The position numbers and the translations under genes were made by a program. Of a stretch of 23,188 nucleotides of DNA, positions 9,297-19,689 are shown piece after piece. The notes beneath the pieces are model-generated. The model had not been told where the DNA came from, searched no databases, and saw nothing but the letters and a program-made list of their open reading frames with translations. This stretch comes from Phallusia fumigata (Eukaryota > Chordata > Ascidiacea > Phlebobranchia > Ascidiidae). Location of the stretch: assembly GCA_008931825.1 (NCBI GenBank), contig QXVZ01008471.1, forward strand, positions 1 to 23,188, read 5' to 3'. Each line of letters opens with the position of its first letter. Position 1 is the stretch's first letter.

Positions 9297-9406
9297 GTGA
9301 ATATCTCACCTGATGCAAGCATTTCAACAATTGCTGTTGTCATCACGTTTGCATTACAATGCATTACCACAAACAAGCTCTCTGGCAGTTATGTTTTTAA
9401 TTCTTG
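9297..9406 (+). repeat. Repeat copy A with hairpin core
   Basis: The core at 9319-9347 reads on the minus strand as GTGATGA, then a CAACA/TGTTG hairpin, then AAAT. The right flank (about 9345-9406), with CTCTCTGGCAGTTATGTTTT, is clearly related to the minus-strand flank of copy B (about 14240-14301). The left flank is a degenerate inverted version (GCTTGCATCA...ATATTCACTGTG on the minus strand). This suggests a fold-back element. Confidence 0.5.
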
Positions 9407-10620
9407 GATCCATCGCGACCAAAGCCAAAAAAATATCAATGGCGGTTTCCCTTTAAGCGAGCTATGTGTGGCAATCGGTGCTACTCAAGTGACAATTTAT
9501 TACATCCCGCTAAAACAACATACCTCAGTGATTTGCACGTGTCAGCCTGTAGATGTATTAATGAGCTCAATGTACTTGTGGTATCAAAGTGTTGAGATCT
9601 GAAAATCGGCTGTTTCGAGAAACTGTGACCCATGAAAAGGGCTAAAGGTGCAGCAGCCCGTAATTTTTGTCCAGTCTCTTGTCAGGTATGTGCAGTGTGC
9701 TTTGCAAACGCGTATTTGTTTCTGTCCAATGACTCCTGAAGATTTTATTATAGGCAACAAAGTCGTATGCATACATCAGTTTCGCTTGGTCTACAAGTAA
9801 ATCCGATTTTTGGATTTCGCCATTCTTGCATTCGCTTGCTATAAGTTGTTATGTGCAGCAGCGACATATGTAATTCGCATTCGAACTTGTATGTGCAAAA
9901 AGATGCAACGTAGGTGCAAATTTCTGGTGCCCAAACCCCAGGATATCTAAAAATATGCAATGATTTGTTTGTTTTCTGCGGTGTGCCAAACGCTGTTTGC
10001 GCTAAGAACTCTGGTGTAACTCGACATGTATCTTGTCACATAGCAGATTTTTAAGGAGGGTTCAAATTCGACCACAAGCCAATATCACTTTACTGCACGA
10101 AAATACAAGGTGACTTCGATTCTCCTTCTCTGTCGCTGCATGCCCACGTATGGCGATATATTAATACAGAAACACTTGAATTTCGATGCCAAATTTTGTG
10201 GGTTCTGTTTATAAATGAGTTGTCTCTTCTCTCCTATGTACCCTTGTAATGCCCACTTCCACGATTAGGTTGTTATTGAATAGTTTCAGATTTTCTTTAA
10301 CGCTTTTTAAGTGAAAATTCAAGGTTATAGCCCGTCAGCTCAGATAAACTTGGGGATTTCGGCAAAGGCTTGAAGCGCATTTCAAAAAAGGTTTGTATTA
10401 CTAAAATATTTTTACTTTAATACATTGACGTTTATTTTTCGCATGTTTGTATAGAAACGCTTTTGGTCGTAATAAATTAGAAAAGAATTGTCACAGAAAG
10501 CAATGCATTCCTACACTTTTTGTTTCACATTAGACGTAGAGGGTTAGAAGTTTGCGGTGAGATTCGGCCGCACCACTCAAAACCTTCTGTTTGTCTGCTG
10601 TAGGGGTTTGAGTTGACAAA
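9407..10620. other. Gene-free stretch
   Basis: AT-rich; no exon, repeat array or RNA gene was recognised. A 162-codon plus frame that begins inside the preceding region (9114) ends at 9602, but it crosses repeat copy A and shows no family features. Confidence 0.35.
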
Positions 10621-10670
10621 TTGAATTTCAGTTTTGACATGCGTGGTGGCGCAAAAGCGGCAGACATGCG

Positions 10671-10686
10671 CCGCCAGGGGGCGCTC
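10671..10686 (+). promoter_or_regulatory. CTCF-like binding motif
   Basis: CCGCCAGGGGGCGCTC closely matches the animal CTCF core (CCNNNAGGGGGCGC-like). It sits in a short GC-rich patch (10636-10690) within AT-rich DNA. Whether this organism's CTCF exists or binds here is not known from sequence. Confidence 0.4.
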
Positions 10687-10699
10687 GAGTGTTTTACAG

Positions 10700-11290
10700 T
10701 CAGCTCGAAGCCTCTAAAACAAAATGTTTTAGGACTTTTTATCGGAATCCGAACCCGAGAAAACAGCCTTGCTTGCCCTTGAACGTGGTTCCACAGTAAG
10801 AAAAATACTTAAGTTTTTCACCAAAACAAGTATGCTTGCCCTGGTACTATGTTCGCCTAATATGACGTAAACAGTTTCCTCGTGACACTTATGTTGTTTT
10901 TAAAGCTTAAACCTGTCAAGTAACAATTGCTTTCCGAACAGAATCTGCAAGTACCTTGCTATTCGGCGGGGGGTTAGTATTTTTGTTTTAAGCACAAACA
11001 CAAATTTCGTTTTTACTTTATTTTTGTGCGAACTTTTTGTTGCTTTCGCCCCGAATCTATCAAACGGATCGAGCGGTCTATAAAAAATCAATAGGATAAA
11101 TCTAATTACGGGTAAACATAATTCTATTGAGCGTTGATCGATTTCATCTCTTAAATATCTGCCTTTTGCCACACCCGACCCGACCAAACACTCAACGATA
11201 CAGAACTGATGCAACATAGAAGTAAAGCTGTAATTTCGAACTCATGTAGTTCTACATAGTGGATGTGAGATCATGTCAGGTGTTTCTATC
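10700..11290. other. Gene-free stretch
   Basis: Nothing recognised on either strand. A 105-codon minus frame (10900-11217) has no splice support or family features and is taken as chance. Confidence 0.35.
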
Positions 11291-11309
11291 GTGTTGCGAA
11301 TCTCTATAC

Positions 11310-11430
11310 TTGCGGGGCATAGGCCCTAGAAAGCCATGGGTTATAAGTTCGAAACTCACTGCAGGCTAGCCCGTGTTAGCACTGCTGATGAGTCTGTGTA
11401 GCTCTGTGGGTAAAGCGATGCGATGGGGCT
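11310..11430 (+). repeat. tRNA-like fragment, possibly a decayed SINE
   Basis: TAGCTCTGTGGGTAAAGCG at 11399-11417 resembles a tRNA A box (a T replaces the usual A in CTCAG). AGTTCGAAACTC at 11346-11357 resembles a B box. They stand in the wrong order for one tRNA, so this could be the joint of two tRNA-like units or debris. No cloverleaf can be drawn. Confidence 0.25.
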
Positions 11431-11440
11431 CTTCTTCCAT

Positions 11441-12779
11441 TCTTGTGCCTGTTTGTACAGTACAAAAGGGTTTGTTTGTTTTAACATTTCTGAGGCTACT
11501 TTTTTATTGATACAGTTAAATTTAGCGTTGTGGCCAACCTTTTAAAAATACACACCTGATAACCTCATCTATGAAGTAATTTATCGCTACTTTAAAATCA
11601 AAGTATGATGAAAAGAACAAGCAACGACATAAAAGCTGACATTTATTGACTTTAGTTTAGTAGTACTAAATTGCAATATGTTATGTCTTGGGACTACACA
11701 ATACGTTTCTTCGAACGCTATTGTCACCGTTACAAGAACAAAAAAATTAGGACATTTGAACTATGTTTTGAGCTAATTAATATTTTATAGTAAGCTCTCT
11801 GTTGATGTTTCGATTTTGTGTTCGTAGTAATATCCCTTACTATGAATTATATCCGTTTTTAATTTTTGGATCTGCTTCGAAGCTTTCATGCAGGCCAACG
11901 ATAACGGCACAGTCATGTATATATTACAGTAGTAATGCTTGGAAGGCCGATTCTGATTCGGTACAACCACTCTTGCAAGCCTCACTAAGTTAGAAATTAA
12001 ATCACTTTGTTGTGTCGCTAAAGTTTTTGTTGTTCGCATGTATCAATGTAGGTAGTGGATCACATCGCTGTATCGATTCTTTTTCGAGTACGAACCTTAA
12101 GTAAACATTGCGAGTAGTTTGATCTAGTTTCAAGTGTGCACGACATAGTCATTGTGGTACAAAGATAAACCGGACATCAGTTATGTTTTATGCCATACGT
12201 GCTTCTAATTGAAACTCTGGAACTGTTAGATTTTGGGGGTGCAAAAAAGGTTTTGTGGAAGGTAGGGCTTATTGAAGAGTTAGGAAATTTTATCAGGTTG
12301 TACGAATATTAGTTACACACAACTTTGTCCGACGTATTTTTTGATGATTTGTGACAGAGAATACTTCTAACAAACTACACAGAAAAGGTAAAATTGGATT
12401 TCGTATTTTTTGCTTAGCATTTTTTTTTAAGTTTAAAATCTTTTTTTATGTTTAATATTGTTTGCGATTGATTTAGAATAGATTTGAGTATTTCGTTGAA
12501 AATAATATCGACTTTAAACGTAAAAGTGTAACTTACGGCTTTCATTAGGTTTTGCACATTTTGATAACTTATGGCTTTGGCTTGTATTCGGAATATTTGC
12601 TTCAACTTTGTTGATGTAAAAAACGGTTTTGCAAACATGTTACAGTTTGAGAAAAGATTTTAATAATATTTTGTAAACTATTTTTTTTTGTTAATTTAAG
12701 AATATTGAATTACCATTGGAAAGGCATTGTTGACAAAATAATAAAACTACACAGACTGAAAGTTAATAATCCGAACAAC
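11441..12779. other. AT-rich gene-free stretch
   Basis: Long A and T runs (for example 12419-12450 and 12680-12690) and no exon-like block. Short open frames here use AT-rich codons throughout and look like chance. Confidence 0.4.
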
Positions 12780-13330
12780 GTCTTTATTGCGTCACAAAAC
12801 CGCTGCGTGCAAATCGTCTGGCACAATAGAGCAACGTCACGGCGCATTTTCCCAAGCCCTCCCCCCACGTTCGTGGTCGCATAAATCGCGTTTTACAAGC
12901 TCTTTACACGTCTCGCGTATTTATTGCGGATCGCCGCGTATTCGCTAATAACGGAATCTCTCCGCCCATGTTGCTCTATGCAATATGCATCGCGCGCAAA
13001 AACGATTCCTTTACGACCCTTGCACTGTCTGTGGGCTATAATTAAACACCGGGGCGTCGACCACAATCCGGTATCAATGACGTCACAATACGATCGCGAT
13101 TTGGACGCCGCAGGGCCGTTCGCGGCGCCAATGTACAGCGGAGTCATTTGCCATCTTGGAGGGTCGCGATTTCATCCGGGGGTGAAGTATTGTGATTGAC
13201 TGTCCCTTGCCCCCTCCCTTGCACCCGCCGCGAACTCTATTATTCACACACCGGCAAGGTTTTATTGCGATTGCAGCAATCGCGGCAATTGTGACGTCAC
13301 AGAGGGCGTGTTTGTGACGCAACAGGTGCG
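12780..13330. promoter_or_regulatory. GC-rich island with CRE-like and C/EBP-like sites (candidate enhancer)
   Basis: The block rises sharply in GC against AT-rich flanks. It has perfect TGACGTCA at 13078-13085 and 13292-13299. Directly before the second is an array of alternating ATTGC and GCAAT half-sites (13264-13289). CCCCTCCC-type Sp/KLF runs lie near 13204-13230. Frames of 79-91 codons on both strands overlap each other and have no splice support, so the block reads as regulatory DNA. Target gene unknown; the gene at 22850 is the nearest convincing downstream one. Confidence 0.4.
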
Positions 13331-14239
13331 AAGCGTGGATTGTTTATTGCGGAATAAAAATAAACAAAATCAAAATTTCGATTTTGTAGTTGTACGAATG
13401 GTTATTTTGGGTGTTTTTTTTAATCCAAAATTAATATGTCCAAAGTATAATTTATGTTTTAATGCCAACTTTTGCCTTATAAACAGAACCCTAAACTAAA
13501 CTCGTATCAATAAAACAAGTTCTTTGTTTCGCAGTCACAATGTATCAAATCATCTTCTTTATTTTGCTTAATTCAAATATTTTCTTAATTCGTGTTGTTT
13601 ATATGCTGATAGACGTAACATTATTATTTCGAATATTGGTCTACGTTAAAATAAAGGCGTTCTTCCCAAACTCAGCCATACATCTTTCAACAGTTGCCAA
13701 AGCATTTCAGCTATTACACAAATCTCGCCAATAATCCGTCATTGTTTACCCTTTATTTCTCGAACAACCGCCAGTGTTTACGCAAAGCTTTTTTTTCCGC
13801 AAACAAGATACCAGGACATGGTTCGACAACCATTCACATTCGCATAACGTCGGTGACGCATGAATTATGAACACTTTCGTTGGTCAATAAGTTGAATTAT
13901 TCAACGTCAAAACAGCAAATTATCGTGGAACACGGCTGCCAAAACGTTAGCGACCATTGGCAACTGTTTACGTGATTTCGATGCGTGTCGCCTGCAATTT
14001 GGTTAATGCGTTTTAAAAGCCAGATGTTTTCAGTAATGTTGTGGGTCTTTGAAAACCCTTACAGCTTCGCAAATTGCTGAAACGCCTGTCAGGATAGCAG
14101 TTGTTACCCTCTTTATATTTAAAAAAATTTAAATTATAAACCCTGCATCGTATAATCAATTATCTATCGTTTGTCAATTCTGACACAGAAAATTAAAAAA
14201 TAGGATATTTTGTTAGTAAAAACACAAGACTCAAACCAG
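13331..14239. other. Gene-free stretch
   Basis: AT-rich; no exon or RNA gene was recognised. Confidence 0.35.
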
Positions 14240-14330
14240 AAGGTAATTTAAACATAACTTCCAGAGAGGTTGTATGTAGTGAATACTTTGCAATGCAAAC
14301 GTTTCAACGATGGTCGTTGTCATCATCAGT
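14240..14330 (-). repeat. Repeat copy B with hairpin core
   Basis: On the minus strand the core (14299-14329) reads CTGATGATGA, then a CAACGA/TCGTTG hairpin with a 3-base loop, then AAACGT. The downstream flank contains CTCTCTGGAAGTTATGTTTA, matching the right flank of copy A. The TGATGA-hairpin-GAAACG layout recalls the core of hammerhead ribozymes found in some retroelements, but the pairing register is imperfect. Confidence 0.5.
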
Positions 14331-14439
14331 ACTGAATATATGTTTGTGTTTTAGCATATGTTGCGACGCATATGAGTTAGAATAAAGCATCAAATTATAA
14401 AAATAGAATTCCAATTTGAAACAGAACCCATTATATTAA

Positions 14440-14815
14440 ATTCAACGTCACCAAACGTCACGGCCGCCGTCTTCCAGACCAAATATACGCGTTGCGAATG
14501 GAGATATATTCCACTAATCTGTTGTTTACGGGCCGAGTGATAACACACCGAAATCTCAAGGCGGCCGAAAATTCGATTTTTTTATTTCACCGCAATAGGG
14601 TTGAGATATTATCCCGAAGTCCGTGGGATATTGTCTATTATTTCCTGCGGGCCCTTCTTTTTATTTCCTTTGGGGCGCGATCATTCAGTCTGCTCCCCCC
14701 GAACAACCGCGCGCCTCTCAATTTAATTGCCATGATTAAGTCGAATGCTCATTGATCGCCACGCCCGCCCGTCTGTGACGTCACACTCGATACGTGTATG
14801 TGACGTAATACACCG
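14440..14815. promoter_or_regulatory. GC-rich island with CRE-like sites (candidate enhancer)
   Basis: TGACGTCA at 14776-14783 and TGACGTAA at 14801-14808 lie 17 bases apart, preceded by CCACGCCCGCCC. The block also has TAAT-type homeodomain sites (about 14720-14740) and repeated GGGATAT/ATATCCC-like words (14603-14635). An 87-codon plus frame spans it but has no splice support. Confidence 0.35.
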
Positions 14816-16039
14816 CCACTTGTAATACAAGCTTCAAACCCAAGATGATGTTTTGTTAGTATGTTATGAAGTTAAAATCCTATTTTTTATGTTTGTTTTT
14901 TATTAAATTTGTCCAGTTGAATTATCCGGGTATAAAATCGACCCAAAGTATTTATACTTGATAAGTTAGTAGGGAATCATATTTGTTTGCTTTGTGTGCC
15001 AAAGTTATTTTTCGACAAAACTACGTCGCTCTAAACAATGACAAACAATCACACCAAGTGTCGTAAAGATAGACATTATGCCCTAAATATATTTTATATT
15101 TTGTTGCAAATACTGAAACACTCCGCCATAGTTTATGCTATTGATACACTACAAATCTTTAAATATCATTACTGTATTTTTTAAAATAAACTTTAATAGT
15201 TTTTGCACTTATCCGCTCCAATAACAGTGTTATAGGCATTGTAATAAAGGTAGAACAAATATTGTTGTTTTAAATTCAAATGTTTTTCCAAATTTCCCCT
15301 CCAAGCTACTACATTTAATATTCAACTTTAAACAATTTGGCCTTATGTCCTGAAGCCAAATCTACGTAAAATTACCAACGCACAGTATAACAAAACAATC
15401 TTAATTATTACGACAAGACTCACAATGACCAATTGATTCGTCGGCACTTGAAACCCCTTTAACGACAAATGATATTGGCCATCGCTTTGAGCTATTTAAT
15501 CAGTCTGTCTTTTAATCTGCGTAGATATCAATATCAAAATCAATAGATAATCCATAGAGTCGGCATTGAAGTCTTGTTTAAACATTTTTATGATCAATAT
15601 TGACATGTAGGATATCCGAGACACATTAAAACGTCGATTGTGGGAAAATATGAGGATCGTGGCACAATTCACACCGTTTTAAAATTTTAATTGCCCAAAT
15701 AATGTTAATAACACGTAACGACAGAATACAAATACCAGTGCACGTATTTCTCGTGTTCACAAGTGGTTTACTAAAATACTCTTTTGTGGTATGCAAGAAA
15801 TAAGTTAAAAACAAAAAATCAGAAAATGTGGTACAATAGAAGAAAAAATTATGGTCGTTTTCTTAAGAAACGTTGAAAATAACCGCATGCATTTGGTGGT
15901 AACTCACTTAAATTCGCGTTTTCTGCATAGAAAGTACTTTGACATTTCCATGATAGGTAAAGATCTGAATTTGAAACCTCCATGTATCTGTTGTGTCAAC
16001 AACACGAATAGCTTTTTGCACTTGGACCTTAAGTGACAC
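14816..16039. other. AT-rich gene-free stretch
   Basis: No exon, RNA gene or repeat array was recognised on either strand. Confidence 0.35.
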
Positions 16040-16340
16040 TTAATTCATTTCGGTCAGTCTGCCAATAGCCGCGCGATAGATTAACATTCAATACATTAGC
16101 GCTATGTTCTCAACCTCTTTGCACCCCCTCCCCACCCCCTTAACCGCTCGGGTTCAATTAATGCTCCGTGACGTCACCGAGCGCTATCAGTGACGTCACA
16201 CATCGCGATTGTTGCGAAATTGCGTGCGAAAGTAAAAAACCAACAATCGCGTGTCTAATGAACGCCAAGTTGGTTTGAACAAAATGACGTTAACAATCAT
16301 GGTTGTTTCGTCACAGGGGGCATGATGACGACATAAAAAC
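16040..16340. promoter_or_regulatory. Island with paired CRE-like sites and an 11-bp inverted repeat (candidate enhancer)
   Basis: Two perfect GTGACGTCAC decamers contain TGACGTCA at 16169-16176 and 16191-16198, two helical turns apart. TGACGTTA follows at 16285-16292. CGCGATTGTTG at 16204-16214 is perfectly inverted as CAACAATCGCG at 16241-16251. A C-rich run lies at 16121-16141. Confidence 0.4.
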
Positions 16341-17254
16341 AAAGGGTCTCACGCATGTTTTACTTTGTTTGAGAAGCGTCCCTGCATGCTCGAGCGACCC
16401 AAATTCCTTTGAAGCGCCTTGTTAAATATTGATTATTTTTCTTCGCTTGTTATTGTGTGCCGAGCGGCTGTAAATTAAAGTGCTTGTTTATAACTGTATT
16501 AAGACATTTACGTGATTACCATGCGATCCAGCTGTTCTGGTGCGTATTAAACAAGCTTTTGCTGGGCAAGCGAAATTACCTTGCCTCTAATATTGTAAAG
16601 TGTTTTCAGGATTAAGTGAAGCATCGGTATTTCAATATTACGAATGTGCAATACAACCAAGCGAAATGGTAAAGATTTGATTCAAAAAAATCGTTAAAAC
16701 CATTCAGTTGACAGCGCTAAGCCCAACGTCATTTGTTTATTCATGTGGTTTAAGTTATACATTTGTTGAATGTGGTTTTAAAACTTTACAAAAGAATTAG
16801 TCGCACAGCTGTACAGACTTCCATTGTTTTCTGCGTGTATTGAGACTGACATGTTTCCGATTTTATCAGTTCGAACACGGTTTTAACCAAAAGCTGAAGA
16901 ACAAATAAAGAGTTTGATGTGTTCTAAAACGCAATAGTTGTCTTTTAAAAAAGTTCAACGCAACATTTACTCAACGAATTTGCCTGCAACGGTTGATCGA
17001 ATTGCAAACACGATGCAATAAAGAACTGTCTTATAGCGAAATTGATCGCAGCAAAAAACGTCAATCTTCTATTGTTAGATTTCTGTGCCGTTGTTTTGTG
17101 AGATTTGAATTTCTAAATTGTACTGGTTATTTTAAGCGGTCTCTGTCGGTTGAAATTAAATGTCAATGGGGCTAAATGTGGATGTGTAATATTGTCAACG
17201 TCAAAAAGTTATGACATTTACGGCAAAACACACCACATTTGGAGCTTTACCGTC
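16341..17254. other. AT-rich gene-free stretch
   Basis: Nothing recognised beyond short chance frames. Confidence 0.35.
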
Positions 17255-17310
17255 ATGTTCGATCGTAGGTGACGTCACAGAGGCAAAGAGCGTAAAACCA
17301 CTTTTCGCCT
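17255..17310. promoter_or_regulatory. Isolated CRE-like site
   Basis: GTGACGTCAC with TGACGTCA at 17270-17277 in a short GC-richer patch. Another isolated one lies at 19778-19785. Confidence 0.35.
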
Positions 17311-18473
17311 CGATGTTTTTCACGTGGAAAAGTCTAAAAAATGCCAAGCCCTTGCGTTAAGCAAATAAGCAATTGTGGCTTTGTGATGTAACAAAGTTGT
17401 TTGTGTTGCAACAATGGGTTGGTTTTCATGTTGGTTTTGACGATTTTCAAACAATTTTTGAGAAAATTGCTGTTTGAATGTAAACATTTTGTGATGTGAA
17501 ATTCTGGGCTTGGTGTTTATCCGGGGTCAGATGTTTGTCGAACCCACACTAGGTAAATATTAAAACAATGAGGCATTATTGTAAAACTGGGTTATATTGT
17601 TGATGCAATTTATCTCTGTTTTCCTTTATGACGAAAACAACATAATTTGAAAACTACAAATCGACAAAAAGGACTATTGTTATAAACGTAAAGCGTTTCA
17701 GAAAAAACTCCTCAATTAAATTTATTAATTTGTGCAACGCCATAAATATGCTCTTGTAAATTTAAACGGTAATGCATACGATTGTGTCCTTCAAAAACCC
17801 TTTTAAAGTGCAAACAATAGTTAACCCTTTACAGTTGACTGCACGAAGCGTACTTCGAACCCGCTTTAAACATACAATTCTTAATTTTCCTCCCGTACGT
17901 CTGATTAGCTCATCAAAAGCACACGAAACGAGTTACATCAAGATAACCAGACCCAGAAGCAGAACTACTTGCGCCGCTAGCTTAACCGCGCAGCCACAAG
18001 AAAGTTAGTTTCGAAATATTTACATACCGTCGCCACATTTTGGGGACAAACCTAATAACAGCAAGTGTACAGAAATTACAACAGCAGTTATTGTTGCTTG
18101 CTGATGTGTTGAAATTTTTCTTCGACTGTTTAAACTAAATTTGACGAAGATTTTGATATACGTGTTTGACAGTTTTACATACATCCACTTTAGTTACAGG
18201 ACATTTGGTTTGCTGAATTTGGAAATAGCATTTGGAAAAGAGGCCTTGCAATTTTGGAAATGATTTTGGAAAGAGGCATGGTTTGTTTTATTTTCGTGTG
18301 TTTTTTTGGGATAAAATTAGATTTCAGATCATTTTGCAGCTGTTGTAAAATTATCATGACGCTGTTCTTAATAAATTCGGCCGCAACGAGCAACACAACA
18401 ATAGAAATACGTGTCTCGCTTGTCAAACATTTTCTGTCCCTGCAATTAAAGACGCGTCGCGCTCGAGCAACGG
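17311..18473. other. Gene-free stretch
   Basis: No supported exon. A degenerate local repeat of TTTGGAAA...AGAGGC occurs twice in 18219-18280. Confidence 0.3.
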
Positions 18474-18474
18474 A

Positions 18475-18541
18475 CCCCTCTCGTCCCCTTTTTCCTTTTT
18501 CTCTCTTTCCCTCCCTCACTCTCTCTCTCTCTCTCTTTCTT
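18475..18541 (+). repeat. Pyrimidine tract with (CT)n microsatellite
   Basis: An almost pure C/T run with an uninterrupted CT repeat at about 18519-18536. It is followed at once by TTACAAACAG, so it could also act as the polypyrimidine tract of a plus-strand 3' splice site at 18548. The frame after it closes quickly, so no exon is called. Confidence 0.7.
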
Positions 18542-18644
18542 ACAAACAGTGGCGTTTTTTATTAATTGACTGCTCACATCTACATCGAATTGAAAAGAAG
18601 AACGCATAACAGCCAGTTTCGTTTGCGATGAGGAAATACAAATG

Positions 18645-18760
18645 TGTTGGCATATTCGTGGGGCCTATCGACGGCATCAGACCCTCAGCTGGCCCGACAA
18701 CTTCGATAGAATCAGCCCAGGGCCGCGGACTATCGTTCGGGTGGATGTCGTGTTTTTTTC
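18645..18760. other. Short GC-rich island with coding-like frames on both strands
   Basis: About 115 bases are open on the minus strand (part of an open frame over 18540-18977) and in two plus frames. The minus reading includes PRPWADSIEVVGPAEGLMPS; one plus reading includes GAYRRHQTLSWPDNFDRISP. Composition is far from the AT-rich flanks. I do not recognise a family and cannot choose the strand. It could be a small exon, a fragment of a mobile element or a conserved non-coding block. Confidence 0.3.
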
Positions 18761-18977
18761 TCGATGATTTGTGGCAAGTTTTAGTTGATGTTTTGGTTTT
18801 GTGTGTGGGAGTCGGGAATACCAGAGATGCGGTGTAGGTCTTGGGCTTTGGCTGCGGACAGAAGTTGTTATTGTGTGCTGATTTTCTTTGATGTTTAATG
18901 TGTTTGATCAAGGGCGCGTTTGGCTCAATTTTTGAATGTGACGAAACGTTCAAAATTATATCTGCAGTTATGTACAC

Positions 18978-19573
18978 TAATGCAATCGTAGTTTAATATG
19001 TAGGCAAGTTTATAATGGTTGCTTGAGGTCAATTTGGCGCAGTGTAGAAAAGCATGGTAACATTACATCAGTTCAGGTTTATCTCAGAAAAATAGTCTTT
19101 GCTAAAATGAAAAAAGCGGCAATATAATGTCTTAAAACGTGTGCACATTGGGTGTTATGTTGTCTAAATTCCTACAATGCTTTAGGAAAATGGCCAGCGC
19201 AATCTTGTACACGTTAAAAGACGTTGCCGAATCAATTGAATTAGCTGAAATTGTCTGCAGCTGCCTCTTCACATATCTCCGACCCATTGTTTTGCCCAAA
19301 CTATCATCAGAATAGCTGATTTCCTTTTTACAAGATGTGTGCGCTGGGTCGCAAAGGCAAAACGATACAGGTGTGTCGGTGTAACAAATTCACTCGGTCG
19401 TTTTAAGGATTTGCTACGTGTTCAGAGTTGGTCAAAGGTATATTTAGAGTCTTAGTAAGTTTGTTGGTTTGTTAATTGTAAGCAGGTTTATAACAGGCAT
19501 ACTTGCGAAAACATTATAATACCCGGCCAACCCATTTATCGGAATACAAACTTTTGGGCATACATCACTTAAT
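18978..19573. other. Gene-free stretch
   Basis: Nothing recognised. Confidence 0.35.
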
Positions 19574-19687
19574 GAGAAGATACAAGAAAGTACTTGTGTG
19601 TGAAACATTCTCAACGTTTCGACAAACTCTGTTGTCATCATTAGGCAACGTAGAAAATCGTTTACACACACAAGTATATATCTTCTC
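19574..19687. mobile_element. Repeat copy C: inverted-repeat (MITE-like) element with hairpin core
   Basis: The left arm at 19574-19606 (GAGAAGATA...ACTTGTGTGTGAAAC) is inverted in the right arm at 19660-19687 (GTTTACACACACAAGT...TATCTTCTC). About 50 bases lie between them. The core on the minus strand (19612-19644) reads CTAATGATGA, then a stem GACAA/TTGTC, then GAAACG, closely like copies A and B. The element is small and non-coding. Target duplications are not clear. Confidence 0.55.
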
Positions 19688-19689
19688 AC

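Noticed and set aside
9114-9602. 162-codon plus-strand open frame
   Set aside because: It starts at TTG, crosses repeat copy A, has no family features and no splice support; one such run is not surprising in 46 kb of two-strand sequence.
11384-11393. CTGATGAGTC, a hammerhead ribozyme core word
   Set aside because: No matching GAAA with pairable stem II was found; TCGAAACTC upstream does not pair in the permuted order.
12893-13322. Three overlapping 79-91 codon frames on both strands in the GC-rich island
   Set aside because: Frames on opposite strands overlap, lack splice signals, and are explained by low stop density in GC-rich regulatory DNA.
16121-16141. C-rich run as a G-quadruplex on the minus strand
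   Set aside because: Only three runs of three or more G are present; a fourth adjoining run is too short for a standard three-tetrad fold.
17772-18008. 78-codon plus frame with basic composition
   Set aside because: No splice borders or family match; ordinary length for chance.
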